NCBI GenBank assembly: GCA_002411345.1
Contig: DHSL01000024.1
Coordinates: 1 to 64,000, forward strand
Reading direction: 5' to 3'
DNA length: 64,000 nt
From: Bacteroidales bacterium UBA5287
Lineage (GTDB): Bacteria > Bacteroidota > Bacteroidia > Bacteroidales > Dysgonomonadaceae
Shown piece by piece: positions 8,810 to 17,948 of the stretch (positions are counted from its first letter, which is position 1; every line of letters begins with the position of its first letter). Below the pieces are notes generated by a model, which worked only from the letters and a program-made list of their open reading frames with translations, was not told the DNA's origin and searched no databases. The position numbers were made by a program, and so were the translations under genes.

Positions 8810-8929
8810 TAGAATTTATTTAATTTTCACACTTAAAGTTGATGTTTTTGATTCAAAAATGTGTCATCTTTGTAGTTGAATTTTTTAGAACAAACCAATT
8901 TGGATTGTGTTGATCATAATAAAAACAAA

Positions 8930-10261
8930 ATGAATATACAAAAGAAGTCTTTCTTTTCATTGTTGATACTGCTTGCTATTACTGCTGCCGGTTATGCGCA
9001 GAACACAAATGTAGGCACAAATTCGCCATACGGAAGATATGGTTATGGCATTTTATCAGACCAGGCTATTGGTGCATCTGAAGGAATGGGTGGAATCAGT
9101 TATGGATTACGCCGCAGTCAGCAAGTTAATCCCGGTAACCCAGCCTCTTATTCTGTTATTGATACAATGACAATGGTTTTTGATATGGGTACATCCGTAT
9201 CGGTCGCCAATTTTAGTGATAATGCCAACAAGCAGCGTTATGTAAATGGCAATTTAGATTATATTGCAATGCAATTTCCAATTGGTGGTAAATTAGGCGC
9301 CAGTGTTGGTTTGATCCCATATTCCAAAACAGGATATAAGTTTGGTCAATTGAAGACCTTACCCGATTTATCCTACACTGAAACATTTACCGGAACAGGC
9401 GGATTGAGTCAGATATATGGAGGATTGGCCGTTGAACCATTTAAAAACTTTTCAGCCGGAGTTAATGTCTCTTATCTTTTTGGCAATTATAATTATAACC
9501 GTCTGTTATCCAGTTATTCAGAAGCATCCATGCTTTCAAGGAACCAGACCTCATCTTATAGAATTCGTGATTTGAAATATGATTTAGGATTGCAATATAC
9601 TATTCCCATTAAAAAATCAGAATCAGTTACTTTAGGAGTTGTATACACCCCTGCCATAAAATCCAAAGCAGACATTTTTAATGTTGATGCCAACATAAAT
9701 TCCAGTGGAGGAATAGATCAATTGATTTCTTCGGATACACTGACCGGTCAGGAATTTCATTTACCTCATTCTTTTGGAGCAGGTTTTACTTATGCAAAAA
9801 CTAATTTACTGTTAGGATTGGATGCGTCTTATCAATTATGGGAAGGTGTAAAATATCCATCATTATTAGATGGTCTTGATGACAATAATCGTTTTAACAA
9901 TCGCTTGCGTGTTAATGCCGGTGGTGAGTACGTTATTGATCCATTTAGTAATAATTTCATGGAAAGGGTTCGTTTCAGAGCCGGTTTATCGTATTCCAAT
10001 TCATATACAAACGTATCAATTTTTGATTCAGCAAACGAACAAACCTTTAAGACAGGAGGTTTCAATGAATATGGTGTGACTTTTGGTGTTGGAGTACCTT
10101 TTCTTGACATGGTTTCCAGACGAATATCCACACTTAATTTGAATTTCGGTTATAAGCTATTGCAACCTAATGATCCATTGATGATTAAGCAGCAAATGTT
10201 TACGATCTCTCTCAATGCGAATATTAATGAGTTTTGGTTCTTTAAACGTCAGTTCGATTAA
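8930..10261 (+). CDS. Outer membrane beta-barrel protein (FadL/OmpP1-like)
   Basis: Encodes 443 aa from the ATG at 8930, where a signal peptide ending AGYAQ begins. An upstream in-frame start at 8876 would place 18 polar residues before the signal and lies almost on top of a promoter-like CATCTTTG at 8865-8872. The mature protein shows alternating aromatic and glycine-rich strands and ends in a Phe-rich strand (FFKRQF), as expected for a barrel. The SPYGRYGYG and NPGNPASYS motifs near the N-terminus are typical of the Bacteroidota protein found beside lptC. Probably an outer membrane channel; the ligand is unknown. Confidence 0.75.
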   Translation: MNIQKKSFFSLLILLAITAAGYAQNTNVGTNSPYGRYGYGILSDQAIGASEGMGGISYGLRRSQQVNPGNPASYSVIDTMTMVFDMGTSVSVANFSDNANKQRYVNGNLDYIAMQFPIGGKLGASVGLIPYSKTGYKFGQLKTLPDLSYTETFTGTGGLSQIYGGLAVEPFKNFSAGVNVSYLFGNYNYNRLLSSYSEASMLSRNQTSSYRIRDLKYDLGLQYTIPIKKSESVTLGVVYTPAIKSKADIFNVDANINSSGGIDQLISSDTLTGQEFHLPHSFGAGFTYAKTNLLLGLDASYQLWEGVKYPSLLDGLDDNNRFNNRLRVNAGGEYVIDPFSNNFMERVRFRAGLSYSNSYTNVSIFDSANEQTFKTGGFNEYGVTFGVGVPFLDMVSRRISTLNLNFGYKLLQPNDPLMIKQQMFTISLNANINEFWFFKRQFD

Positions 10262-10275
10262 TCCGATTATTTTAT

Positions 10276-10896
10276 TTGAAATCATTTAGATTTATACATA
10301 TTGTCATTAAAATTCTTTTCCTTACTCTTGCAGTTACATTTACTTTTAGTTTAGTTTCATGTAAAAGGGAGGAAAAGAAGATGGTTAATTTGGTTTACGA
10401 TCCGGCAACGGTTCCTTCCATGAATACCGACAGTTCTGTGACGTTGATTTCCGATTCGGGAATAACAAAATACAAGCTTATTGCCAAAAATTGGAAGATT
10501 TTTGACAAGGTGCCTGATCCATATTGGATCTATCCTGATGGTATTTACATGGAGCAGTTTGATTCTGTTTTTAACATTGAAGCCACCGTTAAAGCTGATA
10601 CAGCCTGGAATTACACAAGTAAACGGTTATGGCTTTTAAGGGGAAATGTATATATTCAAAACCGTCTTGGCGATGAATTTAGGACTCCCGAGCTATATTG
10701 GAATCAAGATGAAGGAAGATTTTATTCAGATAAATATATTGAAGTTAAAAAAGGTTTGACAGAAACAAAGGGATATGGTTTCGAAACAAATCAATCAATG
10801 ACAGCTTATAAGATTTATCACCCGTTTGAGGGTAAAGTACCTTTTTCCGAAGGTTCAGCTCAACCGGATTTTTTGCTAACCGATTCAATTAAATAA
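10276..10896 (+). CDS. lptC: LPS-export LptC-like lipoprotein (TTG start)
   Basis: Encodes 206 aa, starting with TTG at 10276. The first in-frame ATG (10381) would remove the lipoprotein signal with lipobox LVSC (Cys31), so TTG is the likely start. The periplasmic part contains the LptC/LptA-like beta-jellyroll pattern, with successive segments such as LRGNVYIQN, ELYWNQDEG, RFYSDKYIEV and TKGYGFETN. It would hand lipopolysaccharide from the LptBFG complex to the periplasmic bridge. It lies 14 bp after the barrel gene and 2 bp before the CorC-like gene, an arrangement common in Bacteroidales. Confidence 0.75.
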   Translation: MKSFRFIHIVIKILFLTLAVTFTFSLVSCKREEKKMVNLVYDPATVPSMNTDSSVTLISDSGITKYKLIAKNWKIFDKVPDPYWIYPDGIYMEQFDSVFNIEATVKADTAWNYTSKRLWLLRGNVYIQNRLGDEFRTPELYWNQDEGRFYSDKYIEVKKGLTETKGYGFETNQSMTAYKIYHPFEGKVPFSEGSAQPDFLLTDSIK

Positions 10897-10898
10897 AA

Positions 10899-12149
10899 AT
10901 GTCAGATTCAACTGAAATATGGTTGTGGTCAGCTTTTTTGATGTTACTTGCTTTCTTTTCGACAATGGAAGTCGCTTTTGTATCTTCTGATAAATTGCGT
11001 TACGCATTAGATAAGAAGTCGAAAGGCACGGTCAACTATATGTTAAACACTATTTATAGTCATCCGAGACAATTTCTTGGTACTCTTAATGTTGGATACA
11101 TTATCACATTGATCCTTTTTGTTGGTTTCTCCATTCTTATTGCATATCCATTTCTGAATTACCTATTGATTATATTAGCATGCGGTTTGGTAATATTCAT
11201 AATATCAGTTGTCTTACCACGATTATTCAGTTTGAGAAATCCTAATAAAACTGTAAAGATCCTTATTATTCCAGCATATTTTTTTTACGTACTCCTATAT
11301 CCAATAGCTAAGATTCTTGTATCCGTTTCAAGAGGCGCATTAGCTGTTTTTGGTGTTCGAACGATTGACTCCAAGATGCAATCATTGGGTCGTATTGATT
11401 TAGATTCATATTTGAAACAAGGTATTGAGGAATTACCCGGAGAAGAAGATGTAGATTCCGAAGTGAAAATATTCAGGAATGCATTAGACTTTTCTTCTCT
11501 AAAAATTAGAGATTGTATGGTACCCAGGACCGATATTGTTGCTGTAAGCAGTGATACAGATATAGAAACCTTGAAATCGGTCTTTATTGAAACAGGATTA
11601 TCCAAAGTTCTTGTATATGAGGATAATATTGATAATATTATAGGTTATATCCACATGTGGGAAATGTTCAATGAACCATCAGATTGGACTAAGCGAATTG
11701 CTTCAATATCATTTATTCCAGAGAGTATGCAAGCAAACAAACTGATGAGTGAACTTATGGCTCAACGAAAGAGTATAGCCGTTGTGGTAGACGAGTTTGG
11801 AGGCACTTCGGGCATTGTGACAATGGAAGACCTGGTAGAAGAGATTTTTGGAGAGATAGAAGATGAATATGATGTAAATGCCCCTTTTGTAAAAAAGGAA
11901 AATGAAAACGAATATGTGTTGTCCGGTAGATTTGAGATTAATCAATTGAACGACCAATATGGATTTGATTTCCCTGAAAACGAAGAATATTCAACAATTG
12001 CAGGATATTTGCTTTATTACCTGCAACGATTCCCCAAAACCTATGAAACGATAATTATTGGAAAGTTCACATTCAAGATTTTGAAAGTCACAGCACGTAA
12101 AATTGAGGTGATTCGACTGATTGTTAATCCCGAAGAAGCTCATGATTAA
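10899..12149 (+). CDS. CNNM/CorC-HlyC family membrane protein with CBS domains
   Basis: Encodes 416 aa. Residues 1-150 hold the DUF21/CNNM membrane domain with about four hydrophobic segments. Residues about 190-320 are a CBS pair, with the diagnostic RDCMVPRTDI motif and a VVVDEFGGTSGIVTMEDL motif. The C-terminus is the CorC_HlyC domain. Family members are proposed Mg or Co transporters or haemolysin-like regulators. It follows lptC by 2 bp and is surely co-transcribed. The link between LPS export and ion homeostasis is not explained by sequence. Confidence 0.9.
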   Translation: MSDSTEIWLWSAFLMLLAFFSTMEVAFVSSDKLRYALDKKSKGTVNYMLNTIYSHPRQFLGTLNVGYIITLILFVGFSILIAYPFLNYLLIILACGLVIFIISVVLPRLFSLRNPNKTVKILIIPAYFFYVLLYPIAKILVSVSRGALAVFGVRTIDSKMQSLGRIDLDSYLKQGIEELPGEEDVDSEVKIFRNALDFSSLKIRDCMVPRTDIVAVSSDTDIETLKSVFIETGLSKVLVYEDNIDNIIGYIHMWEMFNEPSDWTKRIASISFIPESMQANKLMSELMAQRKSIAVVVDEFGGTSGIVTMEDLVEEIFGEIEDEYDVNAPFVKKENENEYVLSGRFEINQLNDQYGFDFPENEEYSTIAGYLLYYLQRFPKTYETIIIGKFTFKILKVTARKIEVIRLIVNPEEAHD

Positions 12150-12194
12150 TATGTCTATTGACAGTCATTTCTTAGGAGAAGTGTCAATTTTTAT

Positions 12195-12202
12195 TATATT
12201 TG
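12195..12202 (+). promoter_or_regulatory. Bacteroidota -7 element (TATATTTG) for the M49 peptidase
   Basis: TAnnTTTG match 24 bp upstream of the start codon at 12226. The -33 element is not obvious. Confidence 0.5.
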
Positions 12203-12225
12203 CAACAAAACATATATTATAGAAC

Positions 12226-14292
12226 ATGAAAAAAGTACTATTTATGCTTACAACAGTAGTTCTGCTTGCAGCCTGTAATGGTAACAAAGCAGATAAATCT
12301 CAGCAGACAGCTGCAGATGATGGTATTGATTCCACTTTTGAATATACTGTGGATAAATTTGCCGATATTGAAATTCTAAGATATCCGGTTCCCGGTTTCA
12401 ACAGTCTTTCGCTCCAGCAGAAAGAACTTATTTATTATCTTTCTCAGGCAGCTTTAGAAGGCAGAGACATTCTTTGGGACCAACATAACAGATATAACCT
12501 AACTATTCGTCGTGTCTGTGAAGGTGTTTATGAAAATTATATGGGAGACAAAGAATCTGAAGAATGGAAAAATTTTGAGACCTATTTGAAGCAGATTTGG
12601 ATGGCGAGCGGAATTCATCATCATTATTCCGAGGATAAAATCATGCCCAAATTCACAGAAGAATATTTCAGGAAGATAGTTAAATCTGTAGATCCAGGTC
12701 GCATGCCCTTCAGAGAAGGTATGGCAGCCGATGAAACATTAAATGAGATTGTTCCAGTGATGTTTGATCCTAAGATTATGCCAAAACGTATCAATCAGTC
12801 AGCCGGCGTTGATTTAGTGACCACATCAGCTGTCAATTTTTACGAAGGAGTAACCCAAAAGGAAGTAGAAGAATACTACAATGCGATGAAAGATCCTAAA
12901 GATGAGACACCTGTGTCTTATGGATTAAACAGTAAAGTAGTTAAGAAAGATGGTGTTGTTACAGAGGAGGTTTATAAATTAGGTGGAATGTATGATAAAG
13001 CCATTGCACGTATTATAGGTTGGTTAGAAAAAGCAGCCGTTGTTGCCGATAATGATAAGCAAAAGCTGGTAATTAACACATTAATTGAATATTACAAAAC
13101 CGGTGATTTGAATAAGTTTGATGATTACTCTGTTTTGTGGGTACAAGATACCGAATCAAAAGTTGATTTTATCAATGGTTTTATTGAAAATTATACCGAT
13201 CCACTTGGAATGAAAGCCACTTGGGAATCGATGGTTAATTTCAAGAATGAAGAAGCAACCAAGCGTACTGAGATCATCAGCAATAATGCACAATGGTTTG
13301 AGGATAATTCACCTGTAGACAAGCAGTTTAAGAAAGAGACCGTTAAAGGAGTATCAGCCAAAGTTATTACAGCAGCCACATTAGGAGGTGATTGTTATCC
13401 AGCAACCCCCATTGGTATCAACTTACCCAATGCCAATTGGATTCGCAGAGATTACGGTTCAAAGTCGGTCACTATTGAGAATATCACAGATGCATATGAT
13501 AAGGCAGCCGAAGGGAATGGTTTTAAAGAAGAGTTCATGTGGAGTGATGAAGAGCGAGCACTCGCAAAAAAATATGGTTCGATTACAGATAATCTTCATA
13601 CCGATTTACATGAATGTCTTGGACACGGATCAGGTAAAATGTTGCCAGGTGTTAGTGATGATGCTTTGAAAGCCTATGGATCACCAATAGAAGAAACTCG
13701 TGCGGATTTATTTGGTCTTTATTATCTTGGCGATCCCAAAATGGTAGAGTTAGGTCTTGTTCCCGACAGTAATGCATACAAAGCACAATATTATACTTAC
13801 CTGATGAACGGTTTGATGACTCAGCTTACCCGCATTCAACCCGGAAAAGATATTGAGCAAGCACATATGCGTAATCGTGCACTTATTTCGGCATGGGTAA
13901 TGGAAAAAGGAAAGCCCGATAATGTTGTTGAATTTAAGCAACGTGACGGTAAAACATACGTAGTTATAAATGATTACGGTAAATTGCGTAATTTATTCGG
14001 TCAACTGTTGGCAGAAGTACAACGTATAAAATCGACCGGTGATGAAGCAGCAGCCCGCAATCTTGTTGAGAACTATGCAGTAAAGGTAAATCAGGATTTG
14101 CATAAAGAAGTACTTGCTCGATATGAAAAATTGAATTTAGCACCTTACAAAGGATTTGTGAATCCAGTTTATACATTAGTTACAGATAAAAATGGGAAAG
14201 TTACCGATGTAACAATATCGTATAACGAAAACTATGTAGACCAACAATTGCGCTATTCAAGGCAGTATTCCGTACTACCTTTGAAAAATTAA
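12226..14292 (+). CDS. Dipeptidyl peptidase III-like (M49) metallopeptidase lipoprotein
   Basis: Encodes 688 aa with lipobox LAAC (Cys17). The zinc site is HECLGH at residues 462-467, the six-residue HExxGH motif unique to family M49, with downstream EETRADL at 489-495 supplying the third ligand. Length matches the Bacteroidota branch of DPP III. It would remove dipeptides from short peptides. The lipobox implies an exported form, unlike the cytosolic eukaryotic enzyme. It is monocistronic, ending at a strong hairpin. Confidence 0.92.
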   Translation: MKKVLFMLTTVVLLAACNGNKADKSQQTAADDGIDSTFEYTVDKFADIEILRYPVPGFNSLSLQQKELIYYLSQAALEGRDILWDQHNRYNLTIRRVCEGVYENYMGDKESEEWKNFETYLKQIWMASGIHHHYSEDKIMPKFTEEYFRKIVKSVDPGRMPFREGMAADETLNEIVPVMFDPKIMPKRINQSAGVDLVTTSAVNFYEGVTQKEVEEYYNAMKDPKDETPVSYGLNSKVVKKDGVVTEEVYKLGGMYDKAIARIIGWLEKAAVVADNDKQKLVINTLIEYYKTGDLNKFDDYSVLWVQDTESKVDFINGFIENYTDPLGMKATWESMVNFKNEEATKRTEIISNNAQWFEDNSPVDKQFKKETVKGVSAKVITAATLGGDCYPATPIGINLPNANWIRRDYGSKSVTIENITDAYDKAAEGNGFKEEFMWSDEERALAKKYGSITDNLHTDLHECLGHGSGKMLPGVSDDALKAYGSPIEETRADLFGLYYLGDPKMVELGLVPDSNAYKAQYYTYLMNGLMTQLTRIQPGKDIEQAHMRNRALISAWVMEKGKPDNVVEFKQRDGKTYVVINDYGKLRNLFGQLLAEVQRIKSTGDEAAARNLVENYAVKVNQDLHKEVLARYEKLNLAPYKGFVNPVYTLVTDKNGKVTDVTISYNENYVDQQLRYSRQYSVLPLKN

Positions 14293-14320
14293 CCCCTCTT
14301 GTTTTTTTACGGGATTTAGA

Positions 14321-14359
14321 ATGAAGATAGAGACTTTTTTTAATTGTCTCTATCTTCAT
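14321..14359 (+). terminator. Hairpin terminator after the M49 peptidase gene
   Basis: Perfect 14-bp stem (14321-14334 with 14346-14359) around an 11-nt T-rich loop, followed by AACTTTTTAA. It lies between the M49 stop and folC. Confidence 0.75.
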
Positions 14360-14379
14360 AACTTTTTAAACATATATTT

Positions 14380-15681
14380 ATGAATTACGAGGAAACGCTT
14401 GAGTATTTATATAGTCAAATGCCTGAATACCAGAGAGTAGGTCATAAGGCATATAAGGAAGGATTAGACAATAGTCTTGCATTAGACGACTATTTTCAGC
14501 ATCCGCATCAGCGATATAATACGATCCATGTAGGCGGAACAAACGGCAAAGGTTCAACATCTCATTTGCTTGCAGCAATACTTCAAGAATCCGGTTATAA
14601 AGTAGGACTTTATACATCGCCCCATCTTGTTGATTTTCGTGAACGAATCCGTGTGAACGGCAAGATGATAGATAAACAATACGTAGTTGATTTTGTAGAG
14701 AAATATCGTTCAGCTTTTGAACCCATTATGCCATCATTTTTTGAGCTGACAATGGAAATGGCATTCCTTTATTTTGCAGAGCAGAAAATAGATATAGCAG
14801 TCGTTGAAGTAGGTCTTGGCGGTCGTTTAGACAGTACAAATATTATTTCTCCCAAATTAAGTATCATCACCAATATCGGTTTAGACCATACTCAATATCT
14901 TGGAGATACTCTAAAGAAAATTGCCAGCGAGAAAGCCGGAATCATAAAGCCAAATACTCCTGTAGTGATTGGTGAAACAGGGGATGTTGAAGTAGCCCAA
15001 GTTTTTTATATCAAAGCCCAAAAAGAGAAAGCCCCAATTATTTTTGCAGAAGAAGCCATGTTTGATTTAGTCTCTCAAAAGACTGAAAATGGCTGGATAT
15101 TTAGTAAGTCAGATTTTCCGATATTGAAAGATGAGTTAGGCGGACTTGCACAGGAGAAAAATGCTAAAACTGTTCTAACATCTATAGTAGAGTTACGAAA
15201 ATCAGGTTTTTATATTCCTGAAGATGCCGTTTATAATGGCTTTGCCCATGTTGTTGAATTGACCGGATTGATGGGTCGTTGGCAAGTATTACAAGAAAAT
15301 CCCAAGATTATTTGCGATACCGGTCACAATGCCCATGGTATCCGTTACATTGCTGAACAATTAAAATCTGAAAGTTATGACAAGTTGCACATAGTTTTTG
15401 GGATGGTCAACGACAAAGATATTAATTCTGTTCTTGCTTTAATGCCTAAAGGTGCCAGTTATTATTTCACTAAAGCCTCCATTGAGCGCGCCTTGGATGA
15501 GAATATTCTTGCCGATGAGGCATTAAGATATGATTTACATGGGACTAGATATTCAACAGTTGAATCAGCTATTGAATCGGCCAAGGAGAAAGCCGGTGAA
15601 AATGATATGATATTTATTGGTGGCAGCAGTTTTATTGTTGCCGAAGCATTACCCCTTTTTATAAATACAAAAAACCGGTAA
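14380..15681 (+). CDS. folC: Bifunctional folylpolyglutamate synthase / dihydrofolate synthase
   Basis: Encodes 433 aa. The Mur-ligase-type P-loop GTNGKGST is at about residues 52-59, followed by TSPHLVDFRERI, the folate-loop signature. The central EVGLGGRLDSTN motif and the C-terminal CDTGHNAHG motif are present. The enzyme attaches glutamate to dihydropteroate and to reduced folates. Full length. The terminator hairpin overlaps the stop codon. Confidence 0.96.
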   Translation: MNYEETLEYLYSQMPEYQRVGHKAYKEGLDNSLALDDYFQHPHQRYNTIHVGGTNGKGSTSHLLAAILQESGYKVGLYTSPHLVDFRERIRVNGKMIDKQYVVDFVEKYRSAFEPIMPSFFELTMEMAFLYFAEQKIDIAVVEVGLGGRLDSTNIISPKLSIITNIGLDHTQYLGDTLKKIASEKAGIIKPNTPVVIGETGDVEVAQVFYIKAQKEKAPIIFAEEAMFDLVSQKTENGWIFSKSDFPILKDELGGLAQEKNAKTVLTSIVELRKSGFYIPEDAVYNGFAHVVELTGLMGRWQVLQENPKIICDTGHNAHGIRYIAEQLKSESYDKLHIVFGMVNDKDINSVLALMPKGASYYFTKASIERALDENILADEALRYDLHGTRYSTVESAIESAKEKAGENDMIFIGGSSFIVAEALPLFINTKNR

Positions 15682-15697
15682 TTTTTATTACCGGTTT
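15672..15697. terminator. Hairpin at folC stop codon
   Basis: Perfect 11-bp stem (15672-15682 with 15687-15697) around a TTTT loop, overlapping the folC TAA. It lies between folC and the convergent lipoprotein pseudogene and may stop transcription from both sides. Confidence 0.7.
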
Positions 15698-15853
15698 ATG
15701 ATATAATTATTTGAAAGTAATTACCAAATTAAAACTACTTGAAAACTTGCAGAAGGAGGTACGTCATAGCTTTGTAAGTCGGACATTTCCAGATAGAAAG
15801 TTACCGTAGAAGGATTTCCAATTTGAAAATCGCAACTATAAGTTTCGGTATAA

Positions 15854-15893
15854 TACTTTGTTCCATCGAAATATGATTTCACATAAGGCAAAG
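15854..15893. repeat. 40-bp direct repeat, left copy
   Basis: Identical to 15927-15966, with 33 bp between the copies. Part of the duplication that breaks the lipoprotein gene. Confidence 0.95.
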
Positions 15894-15926
15894 ACAAAAA
15901 CAAACGAAGTTGACGAAATTGTAAAG

Positions 15927-15966
15927 TACTTTGTTCCATCGAAATATGATTTCACATAAGGCAAAG
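15927..15966. repeat. 40-bp direct repeat, right copy
   Basis: Identical to 15854-15893. The unit length (copy plus spacer) is 73 bp, which is not a multiple of three. Confidence 0.95.
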
Positions 15967-16314
15967 CCGTTTTTGATTTATTATTAAAGTAATAGTATCC
16001 TAGTGCAGCACCATCTGTGAAGATAAACTCGCTCATTTCCGGTAAATTGTAAGTAGCAGAATAGAATCCGTTAGTATTGTCCCAATCCCAATCCCCTGAA
16101 GGCACTGAGATATTTATTATTTCCCATTGAGTCTCATTATAAGTAGGAGAGTCATCTGTACAAGAAGACACTGCAAAAGCCATTGCTGTGATAGCAGTTA
16201 TTATCAGCACATTTAATAGTTTTTGTTTCATTTATTTTTGTTTTATTAGGTTGATTTAATTTGATAGACTTGATTTCTTAATGTTGGTTTAAGCGATATA
16301 GAAAAAAAAGTTAA

Positions 16315-16920
16315 TTATTTTCTATTTCCCAGCATTTCCATCAAATCGTCCAGCATATTTCCATCGCCATCTTTATCCAGTGCACCGGTAATCATATCCA
16401 TTAAACCACCTCCGCCTTGTTGTTGTGTTTGTTGTTGACTACCTCCTCCAAGTAAGTTGCCCAGCATGTTGCTCAATCCGCCGGCCTCGATATTACTCTG
16501 CCGTTTCTTTTTTCCCAGATAAGCCATTACAATTGGAGCAAGCATTGAAAGTAGTGATCCTATTTGTCCCGTCGAAGCACCCGTTTTCCTTGAAATACCC
16601 TGTTCAACTACAGATTTTCTTTCTCCGAATATATGTCCTAAAATGCCATCTCCATCAGTTTTAATCTCATCAGGATTGTTTAGCAGCATTTCTGTTAAAT
16701 TGTTGAGTAAACTTCCGTCGTGTCTTGAATCTTCGAGCGCATTGTTTAGGCTTTGTGCACCTTCAGGAGACTGAGCGTTTTTGTTCAAGCCAGCCAAGAT
16801 AGTAGGTAAAGCCATCTTTACAGCTTGCGTAGCCTGATTTTGATCCATCCCCAACTTACCTGAGACACCCTTCAGGATTGACTGTCCCGTGGGACTGTTT
16901 AGTAATTCTGATAAATCCAT
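16315..16920 (-). CDS. DUF937-family protein
   Basis: Encodes 201 aa. Residues 1-130 match the DUF937 (YidB-like) pattern: two helical repeats with QSILKGVSGKLGM-type and LPTILAGLNKNA-type segments, then a VEQGISRKTG segment and a hydrophobic LAPIVMAYLGKKK helix. The C-terminus is a Gly/Gln-rich low-complexity linker ending in a DKDGDGNMLDD acidic stretch that resembles a calcium-binding or dockerin-like loop. No signal peptide. Function unknown. It is a single gene divergent from nfo. Confidence 0.8.
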   Translation of the reverse strand: MDLSELLNSPTGQSILKGVSGKLGMDQNQATQAVKMALPTILAGLNKNAQSPEGAQSLNNALEDSRHDGSLLNNLTEMLLNNPDEIKTDGDGILGHIFGERKSVVEQGISRKTGASTGQIGSLLSMLAPIVMAYLGKKKRQSNIEAGGLSNMLGNLLGGGSQQQTQQQGGGGLMDMITGALDKDGDGNMLDDLMEMLGNRK

Positions 16921-16992
16921 ACTTTTATTTGTTAGAGGTTAGAGATTAAAAATTGAAAAGAAGCAAATCAAATATTATAACAAAAACCTAAC

Positions 16993-17000
16993 TATCTTTG
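16993..17000 (+). promoter_or_regulatory. Bacteroidota -7 element (TATCTTTG) for nfo
   Basis: TAnnTTTG match 32 bp before the nfo start, in the divergent intergenic region. No clear -33 partner. Confidence 0.5.
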
Positions 17001-17031
17001 TTTATATAGAATAAAATTAAATAATTTATTT

Positions 17032-17874
17032 ATGAAATATGTAGGAGCACATGTTAGTGCAAGTGGAGGTGTTGAAAATTCACCCATAAATGCCCATGCG
17101 ATAGGTGCTAAAGCATTTGCTTTATTCACAAAGAATCAGCGTCAGTGGTTTGCAAATCCCTATTCTGAAAAGAATGTTGAGCTATTTAAAGCCCGTTGTC
17201 ATGAGCTTGGTTATAATGCCGATTATATTTTACCTCACGACAGTTATCTTATTAATCTTGGTCATCCTGAAGAAGAAGGTCTTAATAAATCCCGCGCAGC
17301 ATTTTTGGATGAGATGCAGCGATGTGAACAATTAGGATTGAACCGATTAAATTTTCATCCCGGCAGTCATTTGCAAGCTATTTCTATTGATGCCTGTTTA
17401 GACCGAATTGCAGAATCAATAAATATTGCACTTGACAAGACATCCGGAGTAACAGCTGTTATTGAAAATACGGCAGGGCAGGGCAGTAATGTAGGTCACA
17501 CATTTGAGCAAATAGCCCATATCATTGACAAAGTAGAGGATAAAAGTAGAGTTGGTGTTTGTCTTGATACAGCCCATACATTAGCTGCCGGATATGAAAT
17601 CCGTACCCGTGCCGGATATGATAAAACCTTTGCAGCCTTTGATCAAATTGTAGGTTTCAGGTATCTAAGGGGAATGCATATTAATGATTCCAAGAAAGAA
17701 TTAGCTACCCATGTAGACCGTCATGATAGTATTGGTAAAGGAGTTATGGGTATGGATTTGTTTCGTTTTATCATGAATGATCCACGCATGGACAATATTC
17801 CACTAATTCTTGAAACCCCCGACGAGCAAGTGTGGGCAGAAGAGATTAAAGCATTATACAGTTTAGTAGAATAA
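17032..17874 (+). CDS. nfo: Endonuclease IV (AP endonuclease)
   Basis: Encodes 280 aa, the normal length. TIM-barrel metal-site motifs are in order: GAHVSASGG at the N-terminus, [16 protein letters not shown] (about residues 143-152), [14 protein letters not shown], and HINDSKKE followed by [11 protein letters not shown]. These supply the His, Glu and Asp ligands of the three-zinc site. It cleaves DNA 5' to abasic sites in base excision repair. Single gene with its own promoter and terminator. Confidence 0.97.
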   Translation: MKYVGAHVSASGGVENSPINAHAIGAKAFALFTKNQRQWFANPYSEKNVELFKARCHELGYNADYILPHDSYLINLGHPEEEGLNKSRAAFLDEMQRCEQLGLNRLNFHPGSHLQAISIDACLDRIAESINIALDKTSGVTAVIENTAGQGSNVGHTFEQIAHIIDKVEDKSRVGVCLDTAHTLAAGYEIRTRAGYDKTFAAFDQIVGFRYLRGMHINDSKKELATHVDRHDSIGKGVMGMDLFRFIMNDPRMDNIPLILETPDEQVWAEEIKALYSLVE

Positions 17875-17879
17875 AAACG

Positions 17880-17914
17880 ATGGGAGTGAAAACAATAAAT
17901 GTTTTCACTCCCAT
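17880..17914. terminator. Hairpin between nfo and the GH20 gene
   Basis: Perfect 14-bp stem (17880-17893 with 17901-17914) with a 7-nt loop, placed between two convergent genes. Probably a bidirectional terminator. Confidence 0.8.
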
Positions 17915-17948
17915 TCTCACTTAAAAAGCGTGTAAAATATTCTAAATT

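Larger units (their letters stand above)
15721..16231 (-). pseudogene. Small lipoprotein gene, frameshifted by a 73-bp insertion
   Basis: Reading from 16231 on the minus strand gives a lipoprotein (lipobox AVSSC, Cys24) that is in frame up to about 15900 and then falls into junk, ending at 15836. A second frame from 15939 to 15721 repeats the segment LPYVKSYFDGTKY and continues to a natural-looking C-terminus (FQVVLIW). Removing 73 bp between the 40-bp repeats gives one 145-aa frame (438 bp, a multiple of three). The restored protein resembles a common Bacteroidota family of about 140-aa lipoproteins with a WxWD-type N-terminal motif and unknown function. It looks inactivated as read, though a deletion between the repeats would restore it. 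An assembly artefact is the alternative. Confidence 0.8.

Noticed and set aside
8876..8929. Longer start for the outer membrane barrel protein.
   Set aside because: It overlaps a promoter-like element and puts polar residues before the signal peptide.
13388..13669. 93-codon frame inside the M49 peptidase gene.
   Set aside because: It overlaps the conserved coding frame including the zinc-site region in another frame.
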